DNA from: Marinomonas algicola
GTDB lineage: Bacteria > Pseudomonadota > Gammaproteobacteria > Pseudomonadales > Marinomonadaceae
NCBI RefSeq assembly: GCF_014805825.1
Contig: NZ_CP061941.1
Location: 2,108,001 to 2,172,000, forward strand
DNA: 64,000 nucleotides
Direction: 5' to 3'
The position numbers and the translations under genes are program-made. The notes under the pieces are model-generated. The model did no database searches, was not told the DNA's origin, and saw only the letters and a list, made by a program, of their open reading frames with translations. Each line of letters starts with the position of its first letter. Within the stretch, counting starts at the first letter, position 1. This document shows positions 16,854 through 25,210 of the stretch, piece by piece.

Positions 16854-16875
16854 TGCAATTTAATGTCGTTGCAAT

Positions 16876-18168
16876 TTAATGTAGTTTCATTTTCGGTTTA
16901 ACCGCTTTACTGATGCGTTTTACAGACATAATCAGCAGCGCTTTAATCCATCCATGAATCGCAATTTGATGCATTCTGTATAGTGAAACATAGACAAATC
17001 GGGCAATTCTCCCCTCTACAAACATAGATTTACTGGACAAATTGCCCATTAAACTGCCAACAGTACTGTAACGACTTAAATTAACTAATGACCCATGATC
17101 ATTGTATTTAAATTCTTTTAATGGTTTATCAGTAAAGCTTGCTACAATATTGTCACCCACTAAAGACGCCATTTGATGGGCTGACTGGGCTCGCGGAGGT
17201 ACAAATTTTCCGTCAGCTAACTCACAGGCACAACAATCGCCGATAACATAGACGGTCTCTAGCTGAGTCGCTTGCAAGTTTTGTTTAACTAAAATTTGAT
17301 TAGCACGGTTGGTTTCCAAACCCTCTATGTTTTTAATAAAATCTGGCGCTTTTACACCCGCCGCCCACACCATTAAATCGGCTTCTATGGTGTTTTCATC
17401 CGCCGTTAAAAAGCCCTGATCTGTTGCTCTAACAATACGAGTGTCTTCACTGACTTTCACACCTAATCGTGACAGTTCTTTACGTGCTAACAAGGCAATT
17501 CGCTCTGGAAGCGCAGGCAGAATTCGACCACCGGCTTCAATCAGACTCACTTCCATTCGCCTTGATGACATGTTTCTCATACCATAGGCTTTTAAAAGAT
17601 CGGCCACATGATTCAGCTCAGCGGCCAACTCAACACCTGTCGCACCCGCTCCAACAATAGCCAGTTTAAGCTTTGCATCATTGCCACTTGTTTGATGAAC
17701 ACGCAAGAACTGGTTGAGCAAGGCTTGCTGAAAGCGCTCTGCCTGCTTGTGAGAATCAAGGAAATAGCAATTTTCCTTCACACCAGGTGTACCAAAATCG
17801 TTACTAACACTGCCAACCGCCAGTACTAAGATGTCGTAAGACAATGATCGAACAGGTAGAATTTCATGGCCTTCTTCATCCAGCAAGGCCTCTAACTCAA
17901 TGCTTTTTGATTCGGCGTCCATACCAATCATAGTACCTAACTGATATTGGTAATAATGCCTTGCAGAGTGGGCACGATAATTAATACCATCGGTATTGAT
18001 GTCTAATGACCCAGTCGCCACCTCATGTAACAAAGGTTTCCAGATATGGGTTCGGCTGCGATCAACCAGTATGACTTCGGCTTCCCCTCGCTTCCCAAGT
18101 TTGTGGCCAAGTTTGGTGACTAATTCAAGCCCACCAGCCCCCCCACCAACGACAATAATTCTTTTCAT
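16876..18168 (-). CDS. ndh: Type II NADH:quinone oxidoreductase
   Basis: A non-proton-pumping respiratory NADH dehydrogenase bound to the cytoplasmic face of the inner membrane. The 430-residue protein aligns by eye with E. coli Ndh along its length: FAD-binding GGGAGGLELVTKLGHKLG, WKPLLHEVATGSLD, NAD-binding GAGATGVELAAEL, DLMVWAAGVKAPDF, GDCC, and the tail segment GRIARFVYVSLYRMHQIA with the amphipathic membrane anchor. The ATG at 18168 (MKRIIVVGG) is preferred; the upstream ATG at 18213 would add 15 residues without support. Confidence 0.95.
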   Translation of the reverse strand: MKRIIVVGGGAGGLELVTKLGHKLGKRGEAEVILVDRSRTHIWKPLLHEVATGSLDINTDGINYRAHSARHYYQYQLGTMIGMDAESKSIELEALLDEEGHEILPVRSLSYDILVLAVGSVSNDFGTPGVKENCYFLDSHKQAERFQQALLNQFLRVHQTSGNDAKLKLAIVGAGATGVELAAELNHVADLLKAYGMRNMSSRRMEVSLIEAGGRILPALPERIALLARKELSRLGVKVSEDTRIVRATDQGFLTADENTIEADLMVWAAGVKAPDFIKNIEGLETNRANQILVKQNLQATQLETVYVIGDCCACELADGKFVPPRAQSAHQMASLVGDNIVASFTDKPLKEFKYNDHGSLVNLSRYSTVGSLMGNLSSKSMFVEGRIARFVYVSLYRMHQIAIHGWIKALLIMSVKRISKAVKPKMKLH

Positions 18169-18287
18169 GAGTTGTTTACCTTTAAGTGAAATTAACTGAA
18201 AAGCTGTCTTCAAGAAAGCACCTTTTCAGATAATTCAACACTCATAAAGTATCAAAAGTTAACCAACGGATTCACTTTTTGAATTCA

Positions 18288-18734
18288 TTAACGCATTTTC
18301 ATTAATAACTTATCCAGTGCATTGGCAAAGGCCGCTCTGTCCTGATGATTGAAGCTTTCAGGACCACCAATATTTTCACCACTGCTTCTCATTTGCTCCA
18401 TAAAATCCCTCATCGCAAGACGTTGTTTAATGTTTTCTTTAGTGTAGATCTCACCGCGAGGGTTTATTGCAATAGCCTGTTTTGCAATGACGTCGGACGC
18501 TAATGGTATATCGGCGGTTATCACTAAATCGCTTTCCGCTACCTGATCCACGATGTAATTATCGGCTTCATCAAATCCTTGTGAAACTTGATGACGTTTA
18601 ATCCAAGGAGATGGAGGTATGGCTATTAGCTGATTAGCAACCAATATGCATTCAATTTGCACCCGTTCAGCGGCACGAAATAAGATGGTTTTAATCACAT
18701 TTGGACACGCATCGGCGTCAACCCAGATTTTCAT
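18288..18734 (-). CDS. yaiI: YaiI/YqxD (UPF0178) family protein
   Basis: A 148-residue protein of the conserved UPF0178 family, related to PIN-like nuclease folds. It starts with the family signature MKIWVDADACPN, followed by DLVITADIPLASDVIAKQA and a C-terminal NHQDRAAFANALDKLL. No experimental function is known to me. Single gene, same strand as ndh and ETF-QO. Confidence 0.92.
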   Translation of the reverse strand: MKIWVDADACPNVIKTILFRAAERVQIECILVANQLIAIPPSPWIKRHQVSQGFDEADNYIVDQVAESDLVITADIPLASDVIAKQAIAINPRGEIYTKENIKQRLAMRDFMEQMRSSGENIGGPESFNHQDRAAFANALDKLLMKMR

Positions 18735-18842
18735 TACTTCAACCCTATGTAAAAGATACTGATATTATTCCCCTTCAACGAAACTTTATCTAGAGGCAAA
18801 TTAATGAAGTCTATTTTTTTATGAAATTTACAATCGAAAAGC

Positions 18843-18883
18843 AAAAAAAAACCAACTTATGTTCGAATAAATTGGTTTTTTTA
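18843..18883 (-). terminator. Terminator of the ETF-QO gene
   Basis: AACCAA and TTGGTT form a stem with long T-runs on both strands. On the minus strand the stem follows the ETF-QO stop codon and is trailed by about nine T. Confidence 0.8.
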
Positions 18884-18923
18884 AAGTCAAATGACTCACT
18901 TATCGTTTGAGCCTCATTATCAT

Positions 18924-20573
18924 CTACATGTTAGGATAATTTGGTCCACCTGTGCCTTCTGGTACAACCCAAGTAATGTTTTGAGAAGGGTCTTTTATAT
19001 CACAGGTTTTACAATGAACGCAGTTCTGACTGTTTACTTGAAACACAGACTCGCCTTCTTTTTCAACCACTTCATACACACCGGCTGGACAATATCGTTG
19101 AGCAGGCTCATCGTACATGGGTAAATTCTTCTGTATAGGTATGTCTTTATCCGTGAGTTTTAAATGGCTGGGTTGGTCCTCGTCATGATTGGTATTCGAT
19201 AAAAACACCGACGACAATTTATCAAAGCTGAGTAAACCATCAGGCTTTGGATAGACAATTTTCTGGTGCTTCTCCGCCAACTCAAGAGACGCATAATCTG
19301 GCACCACGTCAGTAAAGTTAAAAGGTAATGACCCAGAGCAAAGGTTTTGATCAACCCAGTTATAAGCGCCGCCAAAGAAAGTGCCTAATTTATGCATGAC
19401 CGGAACAAAATTGCGTGTTTGTTGCAATTCTTTCCCTACCCAAGACGCATTAAATGCTTCGGTGAAATCGGTTAACTTACTAGGAGGATTTTCACCTAAT
19501 AAGGCGTTAACAATCGATTCTGCGGCTAACAAACCGGTTTTCATGGCCGTATGGGTACCTTTGATTTTACCTGGGTTTAAAGTTCCCGCGTCACAACCAA
19601 TAAGTAGACCACCCTCAAAAACCATCTCAGGTAAAGAACGTAAGCCACCTTTAGCAATGGCTCGTGCGCCATAGGAAACCCGCTTGCCGCCTTGCAGATG
19701 CTTTGCTATCAATGGATGATGCTTATAACGCTGGAATTCATCATAAGGACTTAAGAAAGGGTTTTTATAGTTGAGGTCCGTAATGAGCCCGACGACCACT
19801 TGGTTATTTTCAAGATGGTATAAGAATCCCCCTCCACCCGCTTCGTTACCTAAAGGCCATCCAGCCGTATGAATAACGGTACCTGGTTTACTTTGTTCGG
19901 CAGGAACGTCCCATAACTCTTTAATACCCAATCCATAATGTTGTGGATCGGCGTCTTTGTCCAATCCAAAATGTTGGATTAATTGCTTTCCAAGGTGACC
20001 ACGGCAGCCTTCAGCAAAAATAGTGTACTTAGCTTTAAGTAGCATTCCTGGCATATAACTGTCTTTTTCAGTCCCATCAGCGGCAATCCCCATATCACCA
20101 GTAATAACACCTTCTACTCGACCAGAGTCATCGTAAGCTACCGTTGCGGCGGTGAAACCAGGAAACACTTCAACGCCCAGCTCTTCCGCTTTTTCGGCCA
20201 ACCATCGACATAAGTTGCCTAAACTGATGACATAGTTACCTTCATTGTGCATGGTTTTTGGAATCATCCAATTGGAAAACTGACGACTTACTTTATCATC
20301 ATGTAGCCAATGCAATTCATCAACCTTTACTTCGGTATTCAGCGGTGCCCCTAGCGCTTTCCAATTAGGATAAAGCTCTTCTAAAGCAATAGGATCAACA
20401 ACAGCGCCAGATAAAATATGAGCGCCTATTTCAGACCCTTTTTCAACTAAGCAAACACTAATTTCTTTTTCTTGCTCTTGAGCTAATTGCATTATACGGC
20501 AAGCGGATGAAAGACCTGCAGGACCACCACCAACAATTACCACATCAAATTCCATCACTTCACGTTCTGACAT
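18924..20573 (-). CDS. Electron transfer flavoprotein-ubiquinone oxidoreductase
   Basis: This membrane-associated FAD/[4Fe-4S] enzyme passes electrons from ETF, reduced by acyl-CoA and related dehydrogenases, to ubiquinone. The 549-residue length fits. FAD-binding is at the N-terminus (DVVIVGGGPAGLSSA), with the ETF-QO segment KGTHTAMKTGLLAAESI in the middle. The C-terminal ferredoxin-like cluster site is YCPAG, then NCVHCKTCDIKDP. The ATG at 20573 has a strong GGAGGGG upstream; the longer frame to 20633 lacks support. It lies next to an acyl-CoA dehydrogenase, a probable electron donor through ETF; etfAB are not in the window. Confidence 0.95.
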   Translation of the reverse strand: MSEREVMEFDVVIVGGGPAGLSSACRIMQLAQEQEKEISVCLVEKGSEIGAHILSGAVVDPIALEELYPNWKALGAPLNTEVKVDELHWLHDDKVSRQFSNWMIPKTMHNEGNYVISLGNLCRWLAEKAEELGVEVFPGFTAATVAYDDSGRVEGVITGDMGIAADGTEKDSYMPGMLLKAKYTIFAEGCRGHLGKQLIQHFGLDKDADPQHYGLGIKELWDVPAEQSKPGTVIHTAGWPLGNEAGGGGFLYHLENNQVVVGLITDLNYKNPFLSPYDEFQRYKHHPLIAKHLQGGKRVSYGARAIAKGGLRSLPEMVFEGGLLIGCDAGTLNPGKIKGTHTAMKTGLLAAESIVNALLGENPPSKLTDFTEAFNASWVGKELQQTRNFVPVMHKLGTFFGGAYNWVDQNLCSGSLPFNFTDVVPDYASLELAEKHQKIVYPKPDGLLSFDKLSSVFLSNTNHDEDQPSHLKLTDKDIPIQKNLPMYDEPAQRYCPAGVYEVVEKEGESVFQVNSQNCVHCKTCDIKDPSQNITWVVPEGTGGPNYPNM

Positions 20574-20669
20574 ATCCCCTCCGAAACTGGCAAAATCTAA
20601 AACTTTTGTAGACCTATTATTTTTATAATACAAGCCATACTGCTAACCCTCATCGCCACACAGCCAAAA

Positions 20670-22451
20670 CTATCGACTAAAACTGGATAAGGACAAATCT
20701 GATATTGTTGTACTACTAAACATAATAGCCTGATAATAGCTGTTTGTGCGAGGTAATATGTGCTTACAATAAAAATTAACGGACTGATTCCAAGATGATT
20801 TTTGTATATCAGACATTACACTTGATGATGACACTTTGGATTGCGCTTTAATTTGTAACCAACCACCAATGGTGTAACCCATTAACATCATTAGAGAATA
20901 CGCTGATCCTGTTGCATTAACAGGGTCTTCATTCATGTATTTTAAACATTCTTTTTGCGCGTTATCCAATTCGTTAAGTGACTTTCTAACAAGGCTAATA
21001 TTATTCATTACATCAGGCAATGTCGTTTCTGTTTCAATAGAAGTTAATTCACTCTCTATGTCTGCTAGTAACCGTGACATCCCTTTACCTTGATCCGCAT
21101 GCAGTTTCCGTCCAATCAAATCCAATGCTTGAATACCGTTTGTGCCTTCATAAATAGGCAGTATACGAGCATCTCTTGCATGTTGAGCTACGCCAGTCTC
21201 TTCAATAAAGCCTACACCACCATGGACCTGAATGGCTAAAGATGTGATTTCTTGAGCTTGCTCAGTGATCCAACCTTTGACGATAGGAGTCAAAATACCA
21301 TTGCGTTCATTGTGGTTCGCCTGTTCCTTTCCTTCCGTTAAGTTAGCCAGGTCGATTTCTACGGCCGCACTGTAAACAAGTGAGCGCATAGCATCAATTT
21401 GGCTTTTCATTGTCATAAGCATCCTTAGCACATCTGGATGCTCAATGATGCTGGCTTTTTTGGAACGATCTTTAGCGACGCCTTGTTTCCGCTCTTGAGC
21501 GTATTCCAGCGCCTGTTGGTAAGCTCTTTCTGAAATAGCTAAACCTTGTAAACCAACACCTTGGCGAGCATTGTTCATCATAGTAAACATAGCCATTAAG
21601 CCTCGATTCTCTTCCCCTACAAGGTAACCGATCGCGCCTTCGTTATCACCGAAACTCATAACACAAGTTGGCGATGCGTGAATCCCAAGTTTCTTTTCTA
21701 CAGAAACAGGCACAACATCATTGCACGTGGTTGGGTTACCCGCTTCATCTAGCAAGAACTTAGGCACAATAAATAATGAAATACCTTTCACCCCTTCAGG
21801 TGCGTCAGGGAGACGAGCTAACACAAGATGAATAATATTATCCGTCATCTGATGGTCTCCCCATGTAATGAAGATTTTTTGACCAAATAAACGATAATGT
21901 TTGTCTTCAGGGATGGCTTTCGTCTGAATAGCGGCTAAATCAGAACCCGCGGCAGGTTCTGTAAGGTTCATAGAGCCTACCCATTCACCACTGATCATTT
22001 TAGGTAGGTAGGTTTCTTTAAGTTCATTACTGGCATGAGTTTCAATGGCTTCAATGGCACCTTGATTGAGTAAAGGGCAAAGAGAAAACGCTAAGTTAGC
22101 CGCTTGTACGCCTTCACTGACGGCAGCGGATAACGCAAAAGGCAACCCTTGTCCTCCATATTCTTCTGCACCTGAAAGCGAGCCCCAGCCCCCTTCCACA
22201 TAGGATTTAAACGCCTTTTTAAAGCCTTTTGCTTCATGAACAGAACCGTTGACTATGCGGGAGCCTTCTTGATCACCAGAATGATTAATAGGTGCAATAA
22301 CCTGTTCACACAATTTGCCGGCTTCATTCAGAATGGCATCAACTAAATCTTCAGACACTTCATCTGAACGCAAAGCATTGACACGAGAGAAGCCTGCAAC
22401 CTGCTGTAAGCTAAAAGTAATATCATTAAGAGGGTAACGGTAATCGCTCAT
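20670..22451 (-). CDS. Acyl-CoA dehydrogenase, long DmdC-like type
   Basis: An FAD enzyme forming a 2,3-double bond in an acyl-CoA thioester, 593 residues. It belongs to the extended subgroup with an extra C-terminal domain, to which methylmercaptopropionyl-CoA dehydrogenase DmdC belongs. Motifs: WGSLSGAEEYGGQGLP, NLTEPAAGSDLAAIQTKA, FITWGDHQMTDN, FTMMNNARQGVG, IQVHGGVGFIEETG and IYEGTNGIQALDLIGRKL. Similarity to DmdC does not prove DMSP use; medium-chain fatty acids are equally possible. It precedes ETF-QO (96-base gap) and follows an AraC regulator on the same strand. Confidence 0.9.
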   Translation of the reverse strand: MSDYRYPLNDITFSLQQVAGFSRVNALRSDEVSEDLVDAILNEAGKLCEQVIAPINHSGDQEGSRIVNGSVHEAKGFKKAFKSYVEGGWGSLSGAEEYGGQGLPFALSAAVSEGVQAANLAFSLCPLLNQGAIEAIETHASNELKETYLPKMISGEWVGSMNLTEPAAGSDLAAIQTKAIPEDKHYRLFGQKIFITWGDHQMTDNIIHLVLARLPDAPEGVKGISLFIVPKFLLDEAGNPTTCNDVVPVSVEKKLGIHASPTCVMSFGDNEGAIGYLVGEENRGLMAMFTMMNNARQGVGLQGLAISERAYQQALEYAQERKQGVAKDRSKKASIIEHPDVLRMLMTMKSQIDAMRSLVYSAAVEIDLANLTEGKEQANHNERNGILTPIVKGWITEQAQEITSLAIQVHGGVGFIEETGVAQHARDARILPIYEGTNGIQALDLIGRKLHADQGKGMSRLLADIESELTSIETETTLPDVMNNISLVRKSLNELDNAQKECLKYMNEDPVNATGSAYSLMMLMGYTIGGWLQIKAQSKVSSSSVMSDIQKSSWNQSVNFYCKHILPRTNSYYQAIMFSSTTISDLSLSSFSR

Positions 22452-22584
22452 TTTTTATTCTCCGATTAATACCGATTAAAAGCATATAATTGGCTAATAT
22501 AATCCCCTTCTTGACCATTTCACTCAATAACACATTTCCTCTAAATCAATGACAAAAACAATCACATAAGTATTTTAGACGTAT

Positions 22585-23664
22585 TTACCCTTTACTCACT
22601 TCTTTAAAGCCTTTCTCAAATTTTAAGTATTCTTCATTTTTTCTGTATTCACCAGGCGTTACCCCTGTCCATTTTTTAAAAGAACGAAAGAAGGCGGAGG
22701 GCTCATCAAACCCCATTAATTGAGCTATGTCGCTGATGCTTAATTGAGGCGCATTCATATAAGTAATCGCAGCTTCTTTACGACATTCGTCTTTTATCTG
22801 TTGATAAGAGGTTTTCTCTTCATTTAGCCTTCTACGTAATGTAGAAACACTCATATTCAATGCAGAAGCCACTTCATCAGCACTTAATACGTCTCTAGAA
22901 AAGTCTTTTCCTAACATAGACATAACTTGCGATTTCAAGCTGTTGTCATTATCGACCATCACCAGCAATTGGTAAGGCGCTGTTTTTAAAAATCCCCTGA
23001 GGCTTTCCTCTGTTTGAACCACAGGTAAATCTAAATAACTGGAAGGAAAAACCAAGGCATTGGCGTGTTGATTAAATTTTACTTCAGATTGAAAGAGGGT
23101 CTTGTAATAATCAAGGTCATCTGGGCGCTGACAAGTAAAATACGCGGCTTTTAGTGATAATCGTCGCCCAATGAGCCAGCTAATAAAGTGATGCCACATG
23201 GACAGCGTGGTTCGAAGACGATCTTGTGACTCTGTGTTCATCAACGCCTCAACGTCTCCCTCTGATGCGGAATCTAATGGCGCGAAGGTGACCATGGCAT
23301 ATCGGCCTTTTTTAATTAACACCGGCTTTATGCTTGGTCCGCGACAAATTTCATAAAAATCACTGCAACGATATAATGAATGGGCGAGAGAACGAGCATG
23401 AATAATGCACAAGCACATCATTCTAAAGGTTCCATTAGGTATCTTTCCACCACTTAACATGCCAAAAGACTCGTCCTGAACCAAAAACATAATATGTTGA
23501 TACAAGAGTCCATACTTATGAGCGGGGAAGGAACTGCCAAACTCAATATCTTCTTTAGATATATCTAATGTCGACAATAATCCTGCGCTATCAACTCCCT
23601 GATCTTCAAGGGCCTTCAGCAAAAAACGGACACTTGACATGGGAACAAACGCTTTTAAATTCAT
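22585..23664 (-). CDS. AraC-family transcriptional regulator (arabinose-binding-like N-domain)
   Basis: About 359 residues. The N-terminal ~200 residues resemble the Arabinose_bd domain of the OruR/ArgR-like AraC group. The C-terminal ~100 carry two helix-turn-helix motifs: LSADEVASALNMSVSTLRRRL and ISDIAQLMGFDEPSAFFRSF, then KWTGVTPGEYR. The ATG at 23664 gives the normal MNLKAFVPMSSVRFLLKAL start; the longer frame (to 23757) overlaps the terminator zone of the next gene. Probable activator of the adjacent acyl-CoA dehydrogenase/ETF-QO genes (inference from order). Confidence 0.88.
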   Translation of the reverse strand: MNLKAFVPMSSVRFLLKALEDQGVDSAGLLSTLDISKEDIEFGSSFPAHKYGLLYQHIMFLVQDESFGMLSGGKIPNGTFRMMCLCIIHARSLAHSLYRCSDFYEICRGPSIKPVLIKKGRYAMVTFAPLDSASEGDVEALMNTESQDRLRTTLSMWHHFISWLIGRRLSLKAAYFTCQRPDDLDYYKTLFQSEVKFNQHANALVFPSSYLDLPVVQTEESLRGFLKTAPYQLLVMVDNDNSLKSQVMSMLGKDFSRDVLSADEVASALNMSVSTLRRRLNEEKTSYQQIKDECRKEAAITYMNAPQLSISDIAQLMGFDEPSAFFRSFKKWTGVTPGEYRKNEEYLKFEKGFKEVSKG

Positions 23665-23701
23665 GATGTATCTCTTTAAAACAAATGTTTTACAGTAAAA
23701 A

Positions 23702-23733
23702 AAACAATAAAAAAGGCTGCAAATGCAGCCTCT
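23702..23733 (-). terminator. Rho-independent terminator of the small basic protein gene
   Basis: GGCTGC-AAAT-GCAGCC forms a tight stem followed on the minus strand by TTTTTTATTG and more T. Confidence 0.9.
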
Positions 23734-23776
23734 TTTAAACATTAACGCTTGAAACAACCATCGCGCTCTTTAAACC

Positions 23777-24118
23777 TTAATAGGTTTCAGAGAATGCATT
23801 CATTAAATCATTCGTTGTTAATTCTTCAGTTGAAGAGTCATCTTGAGCAAGAGCCTCTTCAACGGTCACTTCGGTAGCGGGTGCTACAAAAGTAAATCGT
23901 CTTGGCCTGATTGCCGGTTTTGCTTCTGCAACATCAGGCAACAAACCTAATCGAGATAATTTCTTTTGAGCTTGCTCTTTACGTAACTGTGATTTTTTTA
24001 CATGGAAGCGTCGCGGCTCTTTTGATTTTTGAGCTTTACGCTGCTCTTTCATCATTTCTTTCGTGCCGGTTTTACCGAGTTTTCCACGCATTGTTCGCGT
24101 TTTTTTTGATCGTGCCAT
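23777..24118 (-). CDS. Small highly basic protein of unknown function
   Basis: A 113-residue protein. The N-terminal 60 residues are dense in Lys and Arg (MARSKKTRTMRGKLGKTGTK, then KAQKSKEPRRFHVKKSQLRK). The C-terminal 45 are acidic and Thr/Glu-rich. This split charge suggests nucleic-acid or ribosome contact, but no family is recognised. Start ATG at 24118 has a GAGG upstream, and a clean terminator follows, so it is a real gene expressed alone. Confidence 0.7.
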   Translation of the reverse strand: MARSKKTRTMRGKLGKTGTKEMMKEQRKAQKSKEPRRFHVKKSQLRKEQAQKKLSRLGLLPDVAEAKPAIRPRRFTFVAPATEVTVEEALAQDDSSTEELTTNDLMNAFSETY

Positions 24119-24217
24119 GATTTCCTCACTCTATTGCGGGTAAATTGTAGCAGCCTTAGGCAGCACAGTCACTGAACTTTGACGGATCAAAAATATTTCT
24201 GCTGTTTCAGCGTTAAT

Positions 24218-24661
24218 TTAACACTCGAACTGGAAAGTGCGATGCCCTATTTTACGCAATTTACCGACTTCTTTAACCAAACTCTTAACTGAGTCTTGAT
24301 CATTCTCCGACACGGCCACTTTTAGTTTATTGAAAACACTTGAAGTATCATCGATTACTTTCTGGTAATCAGCCATACGTTGCGACAGTTCTTCAGCTGA
24401 AAGTGTTTTTTCCTTCAAGAGATAAGGTGTCTCACTTCTAGATAAGGTTAAGTTTTGACGAATCGAATCGATTCTGGTTAACGCATTCTCAGTATTTCCG
24501 GATCGAATTTCAAACGACAAAGACTTTAAATCAGTCTTCATGTCTTCCATGTAATTATGCAGTTTTGTATCATGACAATCTCCATGTCCATGTCCATACA
24601 CAGGCGCACTCAGGGAAACCGCAATTGCGGAGGCAGCAAGCAGGGCTTTAAACGGTAACAT
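24218..24661 (-). CDS. Cytochrome b562 family protein, periplasmic
   Basis: About 147 residues, with a signal peptide (MLPFKALLAASAIAVSLSA, cleaved near PVYG) and a mature all-helical domain. The pattern fits the four-helix bundle of cytochrome b562. A Met-bearing first helix (NYMEDMKTDLKSL) and a His near the end (GHRTF) sit where the axial haem ligands Met7 and His102 lie. A His/Gly/Asp-rich start (HGHGDCHD) and a C-terminal Cys are unusual and may bind metal or form a disulphide. The ATG at 24661 is chosen because GGAGAG lies about ten bases upstream; a TTG at 24679 also opens the frame. Haem binding is inferred. Confidence 0.65.
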   Translation of the reverse strand: MLPFKALLAASAIAVSLSAPVYGHGHGDCHDTKLHNYMEDMKTDLKSLSFEIRSGNTENALTRIDSIRQNLTLSRSETPYLLKEKTLSAEELSQRMADYQKVIDDTSSVFNKLKVAVSENDQDSVKSLVKEVGKLRKIGHRTFQFEC

Positions 24662-24851
24662 AAACAAATCACTCTCCAATGAATATTAATAGAATCTAAA
24701 CTAGCAACTTAAATAAGTTAACTTTCTTTACGACTCTTTTGCAAAAACAGACCATTTTAATAAGAAGGACGGCTTTTTTATGGTAAAAGTGCTTCACTTT
24801 ATCGACAATAGGCGTTATTCATTAAGCACAATCAGTAGGCCACTTTTCCTT

Positions 24852-25139
24852 ATGCCAATAAAAATTACCATCACATGCTTTATATCACTGCTCATGGCAA
24901 GCAATGTGTCTGCTGAATGTCGTGACTTAGATAGCATAAAATCATCAAATGAAAAGGCATTGGAACTCTTACCTGGTGAGGTTTTTTTACCTGGAAAAGT
25001 ACTAAAAAAGCACCATCCAAGCGGCATAAAAGAAGTAGCAAGCTACATTAAATCACAAAACTTATATTACACCGTTTTTGCTCATGTAAATGCCGACTGT
25101 AACGCGACTTTAATCAAGCGTACAAACGGAAAATACTAG
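24852..25139 (+). CDS. Small secreted protein of unknown function
   Basis: About 95 residues from the ATG at 24852. A signal peptide (MPIKITITCFISLLMASNVSA) is followed by a short mature domain of ~74 residues with two cysteines (ECRD and ADCNA) that may pair. A longer frame from 24780 exists, but its N-terminus does not look like a signal. No family recognised. It is divergent from the b562-like gene and convergent with the Lon-like protease. Confidence 0.6.
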   Translation: MPIKITITCFISLLMASNVSAECRDLDSIKSSNEKALELLPGEVFLPGKVLKKHHPSGIKEVASYIKSQNLYYTVFAHVNADCNATLIKRTNGKY

Positions 25140-25140
25140 A

Positions 25141-25180
25141 GATCATAAGTCCTTCGTCTAAAATCGGCGCACTTATGATC
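25141..25180. terminator. Inverted repeat between convergent genes
   Basis: GATCATAAGT at 25141-25150 is perfectly complementary to ACTTATGATC at 25171-25180. It sits between two convergent genes and may end both. There is no T-run, so the terminator role is tentative. Confidence 0.45.
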
Positions 25181-25210
25181 CCTAAGCAAAAAATAACTCA
25201 TTCGCTTTTA

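Noticed and set aside
16852..16882. Direct repeat GTTGCAATTTAATGT after the GH13 terminator
   Set aside because: Two short adjacent copies at the end of ndh; most likely a simple slippage duplication without function.
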